A stretch of 64,000 bases of DNA from Mytilinidion resinicola (GCF_010093595.1 NW_022985446.1:1038709-1102708), one strand, 5' to 3'; positions 23,951 to 37,331 are shown, counted from the stretch's first letter. The notes: a model not told the origin generated them from the letters alone. A program made the numbers and translations.

Positions 23951-24800
23951 ATGGCAAACGAAACTGAGGCGGCGCCCACTGCCTGCCCCGTCGACCATAC
24001 CACGCGAGAAGCCTGGCTCGCACAGGCAAAAAAAGCCGGCCAACAAGCTCCACACCCGCATGCACCTGCCATAGCGCCCTCACCATCTCCATCCCCCCTC
24101 GTAGCCCAGAGCTGCGACTCTTCCGAAATCGACCAATCCCCCTCGCAGTCACAATCATCATATGCCTCCCGCATCTGGTCGCGCCTGGGCACCGACCGCG
24201 AGGTCTCCACCATCCCGCGCGCACTACCGGAGCACGCTGCAACTAAGCCCGCGAATAATGAGCAAGAAACAGGCGCGGATAAAAGGAGCGGGAACTGGAT
24301 ATACCCGTCCGAGCAAATGTTCTTCAACGCTATGAAGCGGAAGAACTTCGATCCCGAAGCCACGGACATGAAGTCAATAGTGCCAATCCACAATGCCGTG
24401 AACGAGAGGGCATGGGGTGAAATCAAGAACTGGGAAAAGGGGCGGGGCGCTGATGCGTGAGTACCCTACTCTCATACGTCGTATAAACTACAGCAGTTTC
24501 TGGGGTTCAGAGCTGATGATATTTAGATGCGGTGGTCCGAGACTTGAGTCCTTCAGCGGCCTCTCCTCCGCGCTCACACCGAGAGCGCGGATTAATACGT
24601 GGATGGGCTACCAAGCCCCCTTCGATCGGCATGACTGGGTTGTAGACCGGTGCGGGAAGAAGGTTGAGTATGTGATTGATTTCTACGCGGGCAAAGTTGA
24701 GAACGAGGGTAAGGGATTAAATTTCTACTTGGACGTGAGGCCGAAGTTGAATAGCTTCGAGGGGTGGAAGATGAGGGCGCTGAATACGGTTGGGTTATAA
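23951..24800 (+). CDS. cyc3: Cytochrome c heme lyase (holocytochrome c synthase)
   Basis: Exons: 23951-24456 and 24527-24800; 259 aa. It attaches heme to cytochrome c in the mitochondrial intermembrane space. An N-terminal heme-regulatory CPVDH motif sits at about 12-16. After a Ser/Pro-rich linker, the conserved core has WIYPSEQMFFNAMKRK, the heme-ligand His region VPIHNAVNERAW, and after the intron the block PFDRHDWVVDRCG followed by YVIDFYAG. The GC|A codon across the 70-bp intron fits the family sequence. One CPV motif is seen; relatives often carry one or two. It converges with asn2, with inverted copies of the 107-bp repeat in the gap. Confidence 0.95.
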
Positions 24801-25710
24801 CGAGACTGAGTTTACACAAGCCAATAGACGAGAGAGTGTGCATTAGATTGGTGTTTTTGGGTAGATGGGGCATTTTGGGGGGGATGTATTAGTACTTGTA
24901 TGTCAGTGTAGGTCATTGTATCAAAATCTACTCATGCGTATAAACGCAGCGTGCCCTCCGCGTAGTCATAACTTTTTCAATAATTGTCAGTTTCGCTATC
25001 GCTTTCCAGCCCATTTCCAACGATCCGATTCATAGTATTACGAACTTCGCCCACCAAAACAGAGTTAAAAGCGCACGGGCTGACTCCAGTCTATCAGTCT
25101 CTCGGCCTCGTTTCCCAGAGCTGATGTACAGGCCACGCCAATAGTATGCCGGAATCATGTCCAAATCGCACGGACTGGCTCCACTTCATACATCTCACCA
25201 CACCCAAATCAACCCCACTTCGACGGTCTAATTTAGCGTGTCATGAATCTCGTAACCCCAAAGAGGGTTCAAATCAAGCTCGACGCAAACACCTCCTCGA
25301 CAGGAAACAATCTTGTCGTCCTGCGCCACAAAACGCCTGAAACGCAGATGAAGCACCTGGCGCACCCTTAATCGTCACAAAAGCTCACACAAGTCAAGAT
25401 TAAGACCCGACAAGTCATCAAAAGTACATCGTACTTTATATGTACACAGGTGCTATGGATCGATCATAAGAGTATCCACCAAATTGAACACCTTCCATAT
25501 CCAATCTATCGCAGTTTGATATTCGCCTGTAGGACAACCAAGCACACTGATGAACACAGATTGAGAACCGTAAATAGTCCCGCTAGCGAAAGTCGATGAC
25601 GTGAATGCTATGAGAATCTCATTTCTTCGTTTCGTAGGCTGACTCGTGGAAGGCGATTGCACTGTTCGGTTGTTAGTGTGTGTTTCAATAGGAGGGGGGT
25701 AAGGGAATCG
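24801..25710. other. Convergent gap between cyc3 and asn2
   Basis: Contains the inverted repeat locus 3 and probably the asn2 3' UTR (a frame at 25453-25662 has no domain). No gene is supported. Confidence 0.5.
25050..25300 (-). repeat. 107-bp repeat family, locus 3 (inverted)
   Basis: Read on the minus strand, a clear copy has its GGAGCC marker at 25182 (GAGCCAGTCCGTGCGATTT intact) preceded by GTGAGATGTATGAAGT and followed by CGGCATACTATTGGCGTGGC. A diverged copy follows with its marker at 25087 (GGAGTCAGCCCGTGCG), 95 bp on. A possible third, weak copy begins near 25296. The text before the clear copy (GTTGATTTGGGTGTGGTGAGA) matches the third copy of locus 1 closely, so the two loci share more than the core. 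Confidence 0.8.
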
Positions 25711-27824
25711 TTACCGTCCGCTAGGATCTGTCTGGTCCGACCAGGTCGGGGTCCAGCGCATGACCGTCTTGGCGCAGTAGGCAGGGAAGTGCTCGTCGAA
25801 CATTGTTCGGTACCAGTACCTGTTCACAGTTAGCCATACTCCATGCCAAGACGTCCAGGTTGTACGCACGCTTCCTTGCTATCTGGGATATCATCACCCC
25901 ACTCCTTTTTCGGGTTCTTCATCATCTCATCCGTGACCTGCAGCTCAGCGTTGTCCTTCAGCGCATCAATCCACCCATACCCGACCCCGTCACTGAACTG
26001 CTCCTTCTGTCTCCATAGGATTTTATCAGGAAGATACGGCTGCGTCTCGGGCTCGTCGGTGGTGTCGAAGGCTTTTCGGAGAATGTACTTCTCGATGCGG
26101 CCTTGGTCTTTCTTGATGAGCTTGTCTTCGGGATCGATGTTCATCGCCACATCTAGGAAGGCTTTGTCTAAGAACGGCACGCGAGCTTCCACGCCCCAGG
26201 CGATGGTAGATTTGTTGGCTCGGAGGCAATCCGCCAGGTGAAGGTTCTTGATTCTCCTTACATTCTCCTCGTGGAACGCTTTCTTGTCTGGCGCGTTTAC
26301 AAAGTAGAGGTAGCCGCCGAAGATTTCGTCGCTGCCTTCGCCGCTAAGTACCATCTTCACGCCTAGAGCCTTGATTTTCCGGCTAAGGAGGAACATCGGG
26401 GTGGATGCTCGAACGGTAGTGACATCGAACGATTCGAGATGGTAGATGACGTCCGAAAGAGCATTGAGTCCGTCTTCGATAGTGAACGTGAAGGTGTGGT
26501 GTTTTGTGCCCAGGAAGTCCGCAACCTCCTTAGCAGCAATCGCGTCCGGCGCGTTGGGGAGCCCGATAGAGAACGAGTGAAGCTGAGGGAGGACCTGGAC
26601 AGTAGCTAGCTCATCGCCATCGTCAATACCCACCAGATGTCCAGCAGCGTGGCCATCCAACTCGCCGTTGGTACCGTTGGTGCTCGTAGATCGCTTCGTC
26701 GCAAGTGCGTTTAATCGAAGCGTCTCACGTTGAGCAATCGAGGCAACCAAGCTGGAGTCGAGACCGCCAGAGAGGAGAACTCCATACGGCACTTCCGCCA
26801 TCAATCGCTTCCGTACCGATTTCTCGAATGTTGTCCTCAAAAGCTTGTAGTCCACTGGAGCTGTTGGAACGTGGCTCGGCTCGACCAACCATTTCGGCGT
26901 GTAATACCTCGTCAACTTGTCCGTCTTCGAGTCGTATACGTGTCCAGGGGGGAAGGAGATGATATCGTCACACACGGGGTGTAGGCACTTGAGCTCGGAG
27001 GCAAAGTAAACTGCTCCAGGGGTCGTGCTAGATCTGCCCATGTAGAACGAGGTGATTCCAATAGGATCTCGGGCCGCAATCACCCTATCTTGAGTCTTGT
27101 CGTGCAGGACCCAGGCGAACATGCCATCCAGGTATTTCGGCGCGTCGATATCATGTTCAAGATACTACCACACATATCAGCAACAACCTGTCTCGCCTGT
27201 ATTCTCTTCTCGTACCAATGGGATTATGACTTCGCAATCCGAATGTGTCTTGAAGTTGTAGGGGGTCTTGAGGCCCTTGCGGAGGATTCGGTGGTTGTAG
27301 ATTTCGCCATTGACAGCGAGCGATACCGTCTCGTCGTCGTTGACTAGAGGCTGTGCACCGGAATCTGGGCAGATATGAGCGTGGAGTCATATAGTTTAGG
27401 AAGTTGAGGCGCATACCAACACCGACGATGCTGAGACGCTCGTGGACGAGGACTGCATTCTAATTAGCATACCGTCTAAAGACGCGAGGGCTGAGGAGAT
27501 GTTACTGGTGTTGTTTGCTATCCAGTTTCCACCTGTGACGCTTCAGTCAATTGCTCGAATGCTACTCAGGATATGCTTGCTCACTCCAGTCAGGGCCCCG
27601 ATGTCGGACGCTGCAGCACGGTTAGCAGCGGTTCACTACGATCGTCAAGAAGGAACTCACGCCTTGCCCATCTTCAACGCGGTAGACTTGAACTTCTGCA
27701 CATCGGGATGACTGGTGGAGTGTTAGTAACTTATCAGGGCGCGGACGAGGGGCAGTCGAGGGGCATTGCAGAGCGCTGCGCCGGGTGGTGTGACGTACCA
27801 ATGGCAGGCAAAAATGCCACACAT
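25711..27824 (-). CDS. asn2: Asparagine synthetase (glutamine-hydrolysing)
   Basis: Exons on the minus strand: 27824-27799, 27711-27661, 27610-27585, 27532-27506, 27452-27417, 27364-27216, 27164-25870, 25819-25711; 572 aa. It makes asparagine from aspartate, glutamine and ATP. The first exon encodes MCGIFACH, whose Cys becomes the N-terminal nucleophile of the glutaminase domain; [18 protein letters not shown] and THSDCEV follow. The synthetase half has the PP-loop [11 protein letters not shown] and the [14 protein letters not shown] block; the tail is [14 protein letters not shown]. The exon-5 acceptor (AATGCAG) was chosen because it gives [14 protein letters not shown]. The first five exons are only 26-51 nt. 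A TGAGTCA site upstream fits general amino-acid control. Confidence 0.95.
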
Positions 27825-28627
27825 GATGGCGGCTAGTGAGAGGAATCGGGGGAATGTGTGCTGGAGCACAATGAGGCGGTGGTTGTGGTGTTTAAGTACT
27901 GGGCGAGGGCGACATTTTTTTGTCCATGGCCTGAGTCAAACGGCCTTCGCGGCCACCAGCGGTAATCGGCCAAACGCCCCACTTAGAATACGCCGCGACT
28001 GGAATGCCTGTCCCTGCTGCATCTGCGTCCAGGGTGCCGGGCTTCATATCGAACCCATCGTGACCGCGCCCGTGATACATACATAGCACTTGCGGGTGGG
28101 ATAGTGTGGGATCGTGGGATTTGCGTGAGGGGTGCTGCATCTTCCCCGCATCATCGTGAGCCACCACGGCTTCAGTCGTGAGCCACCCCCCACGAAGCGG
28201 CAATTTACAGCGCCCGTGGCCATGAAAAGAAATGTACGTGATGGACGTTCTCGTGACGCATCAATTCGATTGTATGAACTGTTGATACAGGTGTCGCCCC
28301 CAGAGTGATCTTCGTGCTGCCTCATTACCTAGCTCCACAGCTCCTTTGCCCCGAGTGCTTGCCATAGTCGCTATAGGCCAAAACGCAGTGCATACAACGC
28401 TCGCCGGCTCCAAAAGCATTCCCCACGATTATCACGCCGCAGAAACCAGAAAAAGAAACAAAAGAACCGTACCTTCTGTCCCCGTTCCATCCTCAGCTCG
28501 CTTTTCCCGTGGCATGATCTCCATCAGCCGACATCCCACACGCTTCTTCAAGCGGCAAATCCGGGGCCGCTACTTGCGCAATTCCAACGGTCTTGGCAGG
28601 TGGGAGATGCTTGCACATTGCGGGGAA
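27825..28627. other. Upstream region of asn2 and 3' flank of scs2
   Basis: Holds the asn2 promoter with the Gcn4/CpcA-type site. Frames on the plus strand here are not supported. Confidence 0.5.
27932..27938. promoter_or_regulatory. TGAGTCA, Gcn4/CpcA-type site upstream of asn2
   Basis: A perfect TGASTCA heptamer lies about 108 bp upstream of the asn2 start codon. Amino-acid biosynthesis genes of fungi are commonly activated through this site by Gcn4/CpcA/Cpc1 during starvation. The match is seen; binding is inferred. Confidence 0.5.
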
Positions 28628-29808
28628 TCAGAACAAGAAATATGCGAGGAGAAAGCTAATGAGGCACAGAGCAGCCGCGATCTGGACTGGGACGCCACTT
28701 GCAGGTGCCTGCTGCACCCCCAGACCAGTCGTGCCGGATGCAACCCTGGTCGTCGAATCCTGGGCAACGGCTTCGCCCTTTCGCTGTCTCAGGCCGTGCT
28801 GCTCGACCTGCTGCTTCAGCTTCAGGATCTGAGCCTTAGCATCCGTGAGCTGTGCCTGGAGCTCGGCAGTCGAAGTTGGGACGGCGCTGGTGACTGCAGC
28901 GACTGCGGCGCCAACGGTCGATCGCTCGCCGGAAGTAGCGGGGTTATGTGCAGATGCAACTGCGTCACCTAGGTGGCTATTGTCTGCGGGTCGGTCTGCT
29001 GGGCGGGATATGGATCCCACGGGGGTGGCGTTCGATCGCAGTGGGGTGACGGCCTCGGGAGAGGGAGACTGAAGGGTTGATTCATCCTCGTGCTTTACGC
29101 CATTCACTTTGGCGGGGGTAGCCGTGGATCCATCGGCAGGGAGAAATATGACTCGGATCTTCTTCTCCTGAATAGACGACTTCGAGGTCTGCTCGATATG
29201 AGACCACTGGGAGGCGCAAGGTAAGTAAACAGTGTTCAGTTCTCGAGGTGGTGGTAGCATACGATGGATGCGATATTGTGAAACTCCTTGTCAGCAGTCA
29301 CAGCGACTGACTGCACCAAGAACTTGTCCCGGCACTTCGCATCAGGAGCGGGGTCCTCCTTCATGGCCTGCAGTAGGACTAGACATGCACGTCAGCGGCC
29401 CGGCAACCCCCACAGTGATATGAGGCATTTCCCTACCTTGAACCTCGACATCTTTGCCGGGCTCGATGCGACCAGAGTTGGGTCGAACGCAATATCTACA
29501 GCAACGTGGTCAGCTCGTGTGGGGTAGGATGGGGGCGCGAAGGGCGCGTACTGCTTCGGCGCAGTGGTTTTGACCTGCAGAGCGTCAGTTATCGGTGAAG
29601 CTGTGGGATATGTGTGGGATTGGGACGAGGTGTTTATCGCTCACCTTGAAGGCCACCGGATCGCTATGGGGGTTCTTGAGACGCAGGGTCTGGGAGACCT
29701 CCTGGGTAAAGGGACCTAGACGAGATCAGTGAATGCACGAGTATTGAATTGGGACATGGAAGACGTACGCTTGAAGCCCAGCTCGACCGGGTCCAACTCG
29801 ACAGACAT
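28628..29808 (-). CDS. scs2: VAP-family ER membrane protein (Scs2-like)
   Basis: Exons on the minus strand: 29808-29769, 29715-29645, 29574-29552 (23 nt), 29495-29437, 29378-29263, 29206-28628; 295 aa. The N-terminal MSP domain reads MSVELDPVELGFKRPFTQEV, then [33 protein letters not shown] in successive exons, which is the signature that binds FFAT-motif proteins. A Pro/Ser-rich linker, a coiled coil (LQAQLTDAKAQILKLKQQVE) and a C-terminal membrane anchor (about 276-294, ending AYFLF) follow. Such proteins tether the ER to other membranes and affect lipid synthesis. Six exons all close in frame. It is divergent from the UBA/UBX gene. Confidence 0.93.
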
Positions 29809-30320
29809 GTTGGCGGCGTCGGGGGTGCGTGTGTTGATTGTTAATTGTCGATATGAGGGGGCGCAGCGCGACGAGGATGAGGTGGAGTTGTTGATCGGCG
29901 CAATAGGTGGCTTGTGGTACAGGAGGTGGGAGGTGAAAACTAGAGCAAGCGGGCGATCCTCGAGCACAGGAAGCAATATGGGGAGTCGACGCGGTGGTGA
30001 TGCGGTTTGTTGGAGGCGGCTCGGTTGTCGTCACCTTGAGAACGGCCGTGCTAGGGAAGTCTAGAAAGCACTTTCAACAAACACCGTCATCACGAACGGT
30101 CCTTCACCAGATCGGTAGGCTGCTGGCGGTAGCCTTACCGTGGAAATGCGATTAATGACTGCCTAACTACCAAACTTCAACCTTGCGCTCTGATTATTGC
30201 TGAATCACTAATACACCCCGCTACCAACTCTGGTACTACTTAAGGTTCGCGCAGCTACACGCCACATCTCGCTCTCACAAACCAACCCCTACCTCGCAAC
30301 TACCTCTACAAAACCTCAAA
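29809..30320. promoter_or_regulatory. Divergent promoter region, scs2 / UBX gene
   Basis: A 512-bp gap between two start codons. No particular site is claimed. Confidence 0.4.
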
Positions 30321-31346
30321 ATGGCCACAGACCTGGAACAGCTTCTCGATATGGGCTTCGACAAGGAGCGAGCCCAAATCGCCGTCAAGAAGACCGGCGG
30401 CCGTACGTTCACTGCCCCGCCTCTGCCTGAATCTACTAACTCCGAAGCAGTACAAGGCGCCATCGACTGGCTGGACAAGAACCAAGAGAAGACCATAGAG
30501 CAAATAAAAGAAGAGGAAGAGGCTTCCGCAGAACCTGAAGCTCTCAAGCCGGGCGAAACGGCCCAGAGCTTGGTCTGCGACGACTGTGGGAAGCGGTTCC
30601 GGAGCGCAGCTCAAGCCGAGTTCCACGCGACCAAGACGTATGACCATCACCAGCATAACAATCAAAGCTGTTCACTAACTCTCCATTCAAATAGAAACCA
30701 CGAGAACTTCTCCGAATCAACCGAAGAAATCAAGCCCCTCACCGAAGAAGAGAAGAAGGCCAAGCTCGAAGAACTGCGCGCCAAAATGATCGAGAAGAAG
30801 GCCCTGCTCGCGGAGCAAGACAAGATCGACCGTAAGAACAACGAGAAGATCCGCCTGAAGAACACCAAGGAGTCGCACGAGGCCAAGGAGGCGCTGGAGA
30901 AGAAGGAGCGCCTCAAGGAGGCCCAGGCCAAGAAGCGCGAGAAGCAGCTAGAGATTGACGCCCGCAAGCGCGCGCTGGAGAAGATCGAGGCGGACAAGGC
31001 GGAGCGGAGACGGAAGGCAGAGCTCGAGAAGGCGGCCAGGGCGGGCCAGGCTCCACCGGCGGCGGTTGAGCCTACGTATGCCACGACTTCGGGTCCTACG
31101 ACGTCGAAGCCCGCAAGTGCGTATACTGAGACGAGGCTGGCGCTGCAGACTCCTGGGGGACGGGTCACGAAGAGCTTCCCCGTGGAGACGACGCTGTTCG
31201 AGGTCGCACATGCGCTTTCTGAGAGCATACCCGAGGTTCAGACATTCACTCAGACATTCCCCAAGAAGGTGTTTGACAGGACCGACTTCGGGCAGACGTT
31301 GAAAGAGGCGGGTCTGGTTCCTAGTGCGATGCTTATCGTTAAGTAG
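30321..31346 (+). CDS. UBA/UBX-domain protein (UBXN1/SAKS1-like)
   Basis: Exons: 30321-30402, 30451-30637, 30695-31346; 306 aa. The UBA domain at the N-terminus (LEQLLDMGFDKERAQIAVKKTGG, then QGAIDWLDKN across intron 1) would bind ubiquitin. A C2H2-like finger follows (CDDCGKRFRS, then HATKTNH across intron 2), then a strongly charged coiled coil (about 110-215) and a C-terminal UBX domain (about 220-306, RLALQTPGGRVTKSFP onward) that usually binds Cdc48/p97. The combination matches the UBXN1 group of Cdc48 adaptors, functionally close to Ufd2. Intron 1 is 48 bp and stop-free, so reading straight through is possible, but CTACTAAC and CAG mark it as a real intron. Confidence 0.9.
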   Translation: MATDLEQLLDMGFDKERAQIAVKKTGGRTFTAPPLPESTNSEAVQGAIDWLDKNQEKTIEQIKEEEEASAEPEALKPGETAQSLVCDDCGKRFRSAAQAEFHATKTYDHHQHNNQSCSLTLHSNRNHENFSESTEEIKPLTEEEKKAKLEELRAKMIEKKALLAEQDKIDRKNNEKIRLKNTKESHEAKEALEKKERLKEAQAKKREKQLEIDARKRALEKIEADKAERRRKAELEKAARAGQAPPAAVEPTYATTSGPTTSKPASAYTETRLALQTPGGRVTKSFPVETTLFEVAHALSESIPEVQTFTQTFPKKVFDRTDFGQTLKEAGLVPSAMLIVK

Positions 31347-31663
31347 ACGGGCTTATGATCTAGCATTCTTACGGCATCTTACGACCTCACGATGGCTATC
31401 GAGGAAGAAAGAAATTAAAAAATGTGAACAAAGTTTCACATATACATGATATCCATGGATCTGGTGTTGTGGCAGGTCGTGCTATCTTGCAATAAGTAGA
31501 TATATACAAAGATCTGCTGTAGAGTATTTCAACCCATGATTGTGTTATAGCTACTCCTTTTCAAGCCTCGAAGACGTGAGCAGTGCCTTTTTAAAGTATC
31601 ATTATACCATATAGCCCAAAGACACCCACTGAACGCTTAAACTCCTTTCATGTACCACTCCCC
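31347..31663. other. Convergent 3' gap, no gene seen
   Basis: AT-rich, probably the facing 3' UTRs of the UBX and RecQ-like genes. No repeat-family copy is seen. Confidence 0.4.
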
Positions 31664-33277
<1,614 letters not shown>

Positions 33278-34645
33278 GGAAAAGGAGACGGAAAGAAACC
33301 GTCTGCGTTTGAGAAATGATACCGCCTATTTATGGCGTCCCAAGCCTCTACAAGGTGCCAACCTCCACGTCGGCCTCTAGCAAAGAGAAGCGCCCATGAA
33401 TGTGTACTCAAAGAAGCTCTTGATTGCCTCTTCAATAATCAGGCCCACGCGACTTGGTGAATTGATTGTAAGTATCGTGGGTGGAGGGTTGACGTCGAGG
33501 GGAAGAACTCACGCGTTAACGACCTTTCCGCTTTGGGAACGCGCGATGCGCTTCGCACGCCGAGTCACTAGATCAACCTCAACAAACAGCGGCAAGTAGG
33601 CGGACTGTCAGTGTGAGGTTTCTCTGATGCAAGCTTTAGAAGTCACGAAATAGGTTGAAGCGTCGTCAAAGAGCGTTATTCACTCCCAGCTTGCTAGCTT
33701 TGTCTCAGCATGTCCCTTCGTACTCTCCATTTCAAATTGATTACATATCCTCGCCTCAAGATGGCACTAACGATCTTGAGATCATTAATGTTCTCCTCCT
33801 GCACGCTTGGGTATACAACAGTGTCTCGAAAAACGCCCATCTGATCAGATTCCACTAACCTTAGATCATAGCAAGTGTGAACAGGATGATAGACTATCTA
33901 TAAGTAATGGAGTCTCGGCCCCTTCCCATCGACTATCCACGTAGCAGCCCCTTGTACGTACTATCACACTAGCCCACTCACTCCTCTCGGGTCATCATGC
34001 TTTTGCAGTGTTTTGTAACTTTCCTCACTGTGGAACGATCCCACGTATGCGAGGGAATCTATGCAGAAGGAAGTCGACGCCTGGGCTGCGAAGTATACAA
34101 ACAGTACCATAGGTGCGGACGGGAGGTCTTCTGAAGGAGAGACACCCGGAGTGTGATCGCATTACTTTGCGAGTAGTAAATGGCAATTAGCTTTCACACT
34201 GTAGATCCGTGAGAACGTTTCATCCCAAAGGCAGGGGTTTGCAGGTATGGCGGACAGTATCGTGAGAGTCGTCAAAGACACGCTGTGAGAAGACTGTTCA
34301 ATGAGGCTATAGACTTGTATCGTTGATTTCGTGATTCTCAGGCGTTTCCCCCAGGCTAGACCATAGTAGCACTTAGTTTTAGGTCTACTTCGGTTTTCTT
34401 CGCATACTCATTACAATGTAACGAACCTGTCCTTCAGATTAGACGACTTATCATTGAAAGGTATTCAAAGGATGGGTATCCTGCAATTAAACTGCCGCGT
34501 GATAGAGCGGCGTGACATTGCGTTGTCATCCAGCATCCCCCAGATCCTATGCACTCTTGAAAACAAGGCCATCAACTTCATGCTCACATTCAATATCGCC
34601 TAATCATTAAACAGCGCTCACAATTACAATACCATAGCCCAACCT
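33278..34645. other. Long intergenic stretch, no gene seen
   Basis: This 1.37-kb region lies upstream of the RecQ-like gene and downstream of the next minus-strand gene. It has short frames without domains, and I see no repeat-family copy or RNA gene. Confidence 0.5.
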
Positions 34646-35343
34646 CTAATTTTCACCCTGGTTGAATATTCTCCAGCCAGAATCACTGCCCTTATCCTGC
34701 GCCTGCAGCTGGTCGATCTCCTTCTTCAACACATCGATCCTATATTTCCGAAACGCGCTCTCAATCCTCTTCTTCGACTCCGGATCCGACGTGATCATCC
34801 TCGCAGCTGACGCTGAGCCCGTCAGGAATCCAGTCTCGCCGCCAAGGAACAGTCCGCCAGCGGAGAAGAAAGTGTAGGTCGCGATGTCGCCGAAGGTAGT
34901 AGGTTGTAGGAGGGGTGTTAGGTCAGGGATTGCCTCTGCAAAGAAAACAACAGTAAGTACATGCTGAAACCATGAATTTGGCGGGGGTTGGAATTGAGGG
35001 TAAGCACCTGTCCTTCCGTCCGCAAACTGCACCGCTTTTGGTTTCTCCGTCGCGCGGAAAGCCTGGAACATCGTCTTGCGCGCTGTGCGGATTCTGATGG
35101 CGAGGAATAGGCCCAATCCGATGCCTATCGCAGACCCAATCGTCGCGTGGGTGGAGACTTTCTTGGCTGCACTTTCGAGGGTGTCGCGGTCGGATTGTTG
35201 GAGGCTGCAAGATTGTTAGATTCGTTCCTCCAATAAGGTCTCGTGAGTAGAGGGTCGTACTCATGTTGCAGGTGCTCTTCAGAGAGCTTCCGCAGGTCTG
35301 TGCTGGCATTCTTGCGGAAAGCTGCGAGTGATTCGGAAGACAT
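34646..35343 (-). CDS. Conserved hypothetical protein with two Gly-rich hydrophobic segments
   Basis: Exons on the minus strand: 35343-35261, 35204-35008, 34935-34646; 189 aa. It starts MSSESLAAFRKNASTDLRKL. One hydrophobic glycine-zipper segment lies at about 48-66 (TIGSAIGIGLGLFLAIRI) followed by basic RTARK; a second is at about 112-134 (YTFFSAGGLFLGGETGF). The C-terminus is a charged helix (KKRIESAFRKYRIDVLKKEIDQL). I do not recognise a named family. The pattern would fit a small mitochondrial or peroxisomal membrane protein, which is inference. Splice sites: GTACGA...CTTGCAG and GTGCTT...TTTGCAG. Confidence 0.7.
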
Positions 35344-35766
35344 CTTGGAGTGCAATTGGGTGGGTTCGTGAGAACTTTAGTTGCAAGGAATGTTAACTAT
35401 CAGGGTTGATTCCAGGACTTATGTAGCAAGTGAGAGCTCTCGAGAAAGAGCATGGCAGTTGTTTTGAGCTAGAGGTCGCACCACTAAAACACGTCATTGT
35501 TGCGGAGCTCTTCGGCAGCGTCAGGAACAGCCTTGCCTTGGCAGTGGAATCATCTAGCCCCTTCTGGGCACTGCACGTATCGTGACGAAGCTTCGACAGA
35601 GGCTTCGAGGGGCCGGCCTCAGTTATAATTGGTGGATGTCCGTTCCGTCAGTCGTCCACACTTTTCGTCGAACATGGGGTGCGCGTTTCCATCTTGAGAC
35701 AGTGCAAGTGGATACGAAGGCTTCAATGCATGATATCATTCTGAGCAATTCAGCGCGTACCCTAGT
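35344..35766. other. Gap between two minus-strand genes
   Basis: Probably the promoter of the downstream gene and the 3' UTR of the EthD-like one. Nothing else is seen. Confidence 0.4.
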
Positions 35767-36563
35767 CTATTCTGCTGCTTTTCCGAAACTCTTCACCTTG
35801 TGGTAAACTGCTGCATCAGTCGTCTTCGCAGAACCCATCACCTTCTTGGTCCACTCCGTTATTGGGTCCAATGGCACCACTTTCTTCCCAATCTTGTGTC
35901 CATCTCCGAATTCATGAATGGTCAGGAAGCTTGGCGCGTCATTCGCAGGTGTGAAGTCATATAACTGACCAACAATCCGGAACCGCGTCGTTCGCTTCCA
36001 TCCGGGTTCCTTTGACATTTGCTGGTTGTGCTCATCACGATACCACGAGTCCAAGTCAGCGGCTCCGCCTGCAGCGGGTTCCATAGCCGCCCATATGATT
36101 GTTGACGTTGCATCTGCTACCCATGAGACAGGATTCTTCAGGTCCAAAATCGCGAAAAAGGGAGTGCCAATCAGGTGGAGAAGATAAACGTAAGGCTTGA
36201 CAAACCTTCTGGTTGCTGTTCCGTCTGGAACAACTGTACCATCGAATAGAACCTCATCTCAAACGCCGTGAAGTCTAGCATCGACCTGCCTCCAGGCAGC
36301 AGGTCACTGGTCGACTTGACAGCCTGAAATTTGGGACCATTTACGAATGCTAGATCTGGAAGCTTGTACAAGACAATGTTCTGGCTTCCATACTCGGGAT
36401 CCACCGCCTTCCACCTCCAAGCAGACTTGACGCCGCCGGTTGCGAGGACGTCGGGGATGTGAACTTCGTCGTACCACTTCTCTAGCAATTCTTGAGAGAT
36501 TTCAAAAGAGTCGCGAAGCTTGAATCGAGAAACGAGGATGCCAGGGCCGGTTGGAATGTCCAT
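35767..36563 (-). CDS. EthD-like dimeric alpha/beta-barrel protein
   Basis: Exons on the minus strand: 36563-36206 and 36116-35767; 235 aa. An acceptor 3 nt further on (36113) is also possible and gives 234 aa. Two similar halves are visible: LVSRFKLRDSFEISQELLEKWY followed by DEVHIPDVLATGGVKSAWRW, and DLDSWYRDEHNQQMSKEPGW followed by KRTTRFRIV. Each resembles a ferredoxin-like barrel in which a WYxxEH segment precedes a Pro/Met-containing helix, as in EthD and antibiotic-biosynthesis-monooxygenase-like proteins. Fungal members usually have no assigned reaction, and I see no basis for naming one. The intron (89 bp) starts GTTTGT. Confidence 0.7.
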
Positions 36564-37331
36564 TTCGATCGAGAAGTGCAGAATGAAATGATGAAATGGT
36601 TGTGTGATATGGAAGCAAGGCGTTAAACCTATATATGTGCTTGTGAATGTGTGCTGACGGACGCCTTACTTCCTACTGTACTGTGGTAGTACTTGAGCTC
36701 CGCATTCTGCTTACACAACTCCGCATTTGTAGCGGATCAACGACGGATCTGTGTAGCCGATCCTTAACCGATCCTGTGTGAGTGGTGCTATGTGTACTGA
36801 GTAAGATTTCATGGATAGGCTCTATGCCTGTGATTTGAAGGATTCGAGTGTGATGAAACCAAAATGTACCTTCTTGAAGAGTTGTGGCGGCAAGCTGGCA
36901 AGGGTGGTATCCCGAGGCCTCTATCAGTGAGTGGGACCACCATCACGTGATAGTTCAGAACGCGTCTCGAGGCCACGCTAAACCATGTCCCTTCTTGTCT
37001 CCATCAATACATCCACTCTTTAGCATCATGGCAGTGCAAATGTGGATCATATCTAATCAAACCTTCTCTACTCGCTACCTGTGTCTATCGCATCATTCCT
37101 AAATCTTTCTCATTTCCAAATTACCGTTTCCAACATCACCACGCGTCGTGAACATCTACCGTCTCTCTACTTTGGCTATAAATGTTCATGAGCATTCAAA
37201 CGCGCTTATGCGACATTATCACGGGATTCTGCACTCTCCCCTATGGATCAACACAGTCTAAGATGAAAGTCGGGAACTCGAAAGATACTCTCGGCACATG
37301 CTACATACATCACTCCTCTTAGTTCTCCAAT
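36564..37331. promoter_or_regulatory. Divergent upstream region, EthD-like gene / cce1
   Basis: A 768-bp gap between two start codons, with a short direct repetition of GATC-type text near 36735-36770 (GTAGCGGATCAACGACGGATC, then CGATCCTTAACCGATCC). No gene is seen. Confidence 0.4.

Noticed and set aside
25453..25662. Small minus-strand frame downstream of asn2
   Set aside because: Lies in the asn2 3' flank and matches no family; asn2 already ends in the expected tail.
28346..28972. Plus-strand frame opposite scs2
   Set aside because: It overlaps the last scs2 exon in antisense; no domain, no splice or start support.
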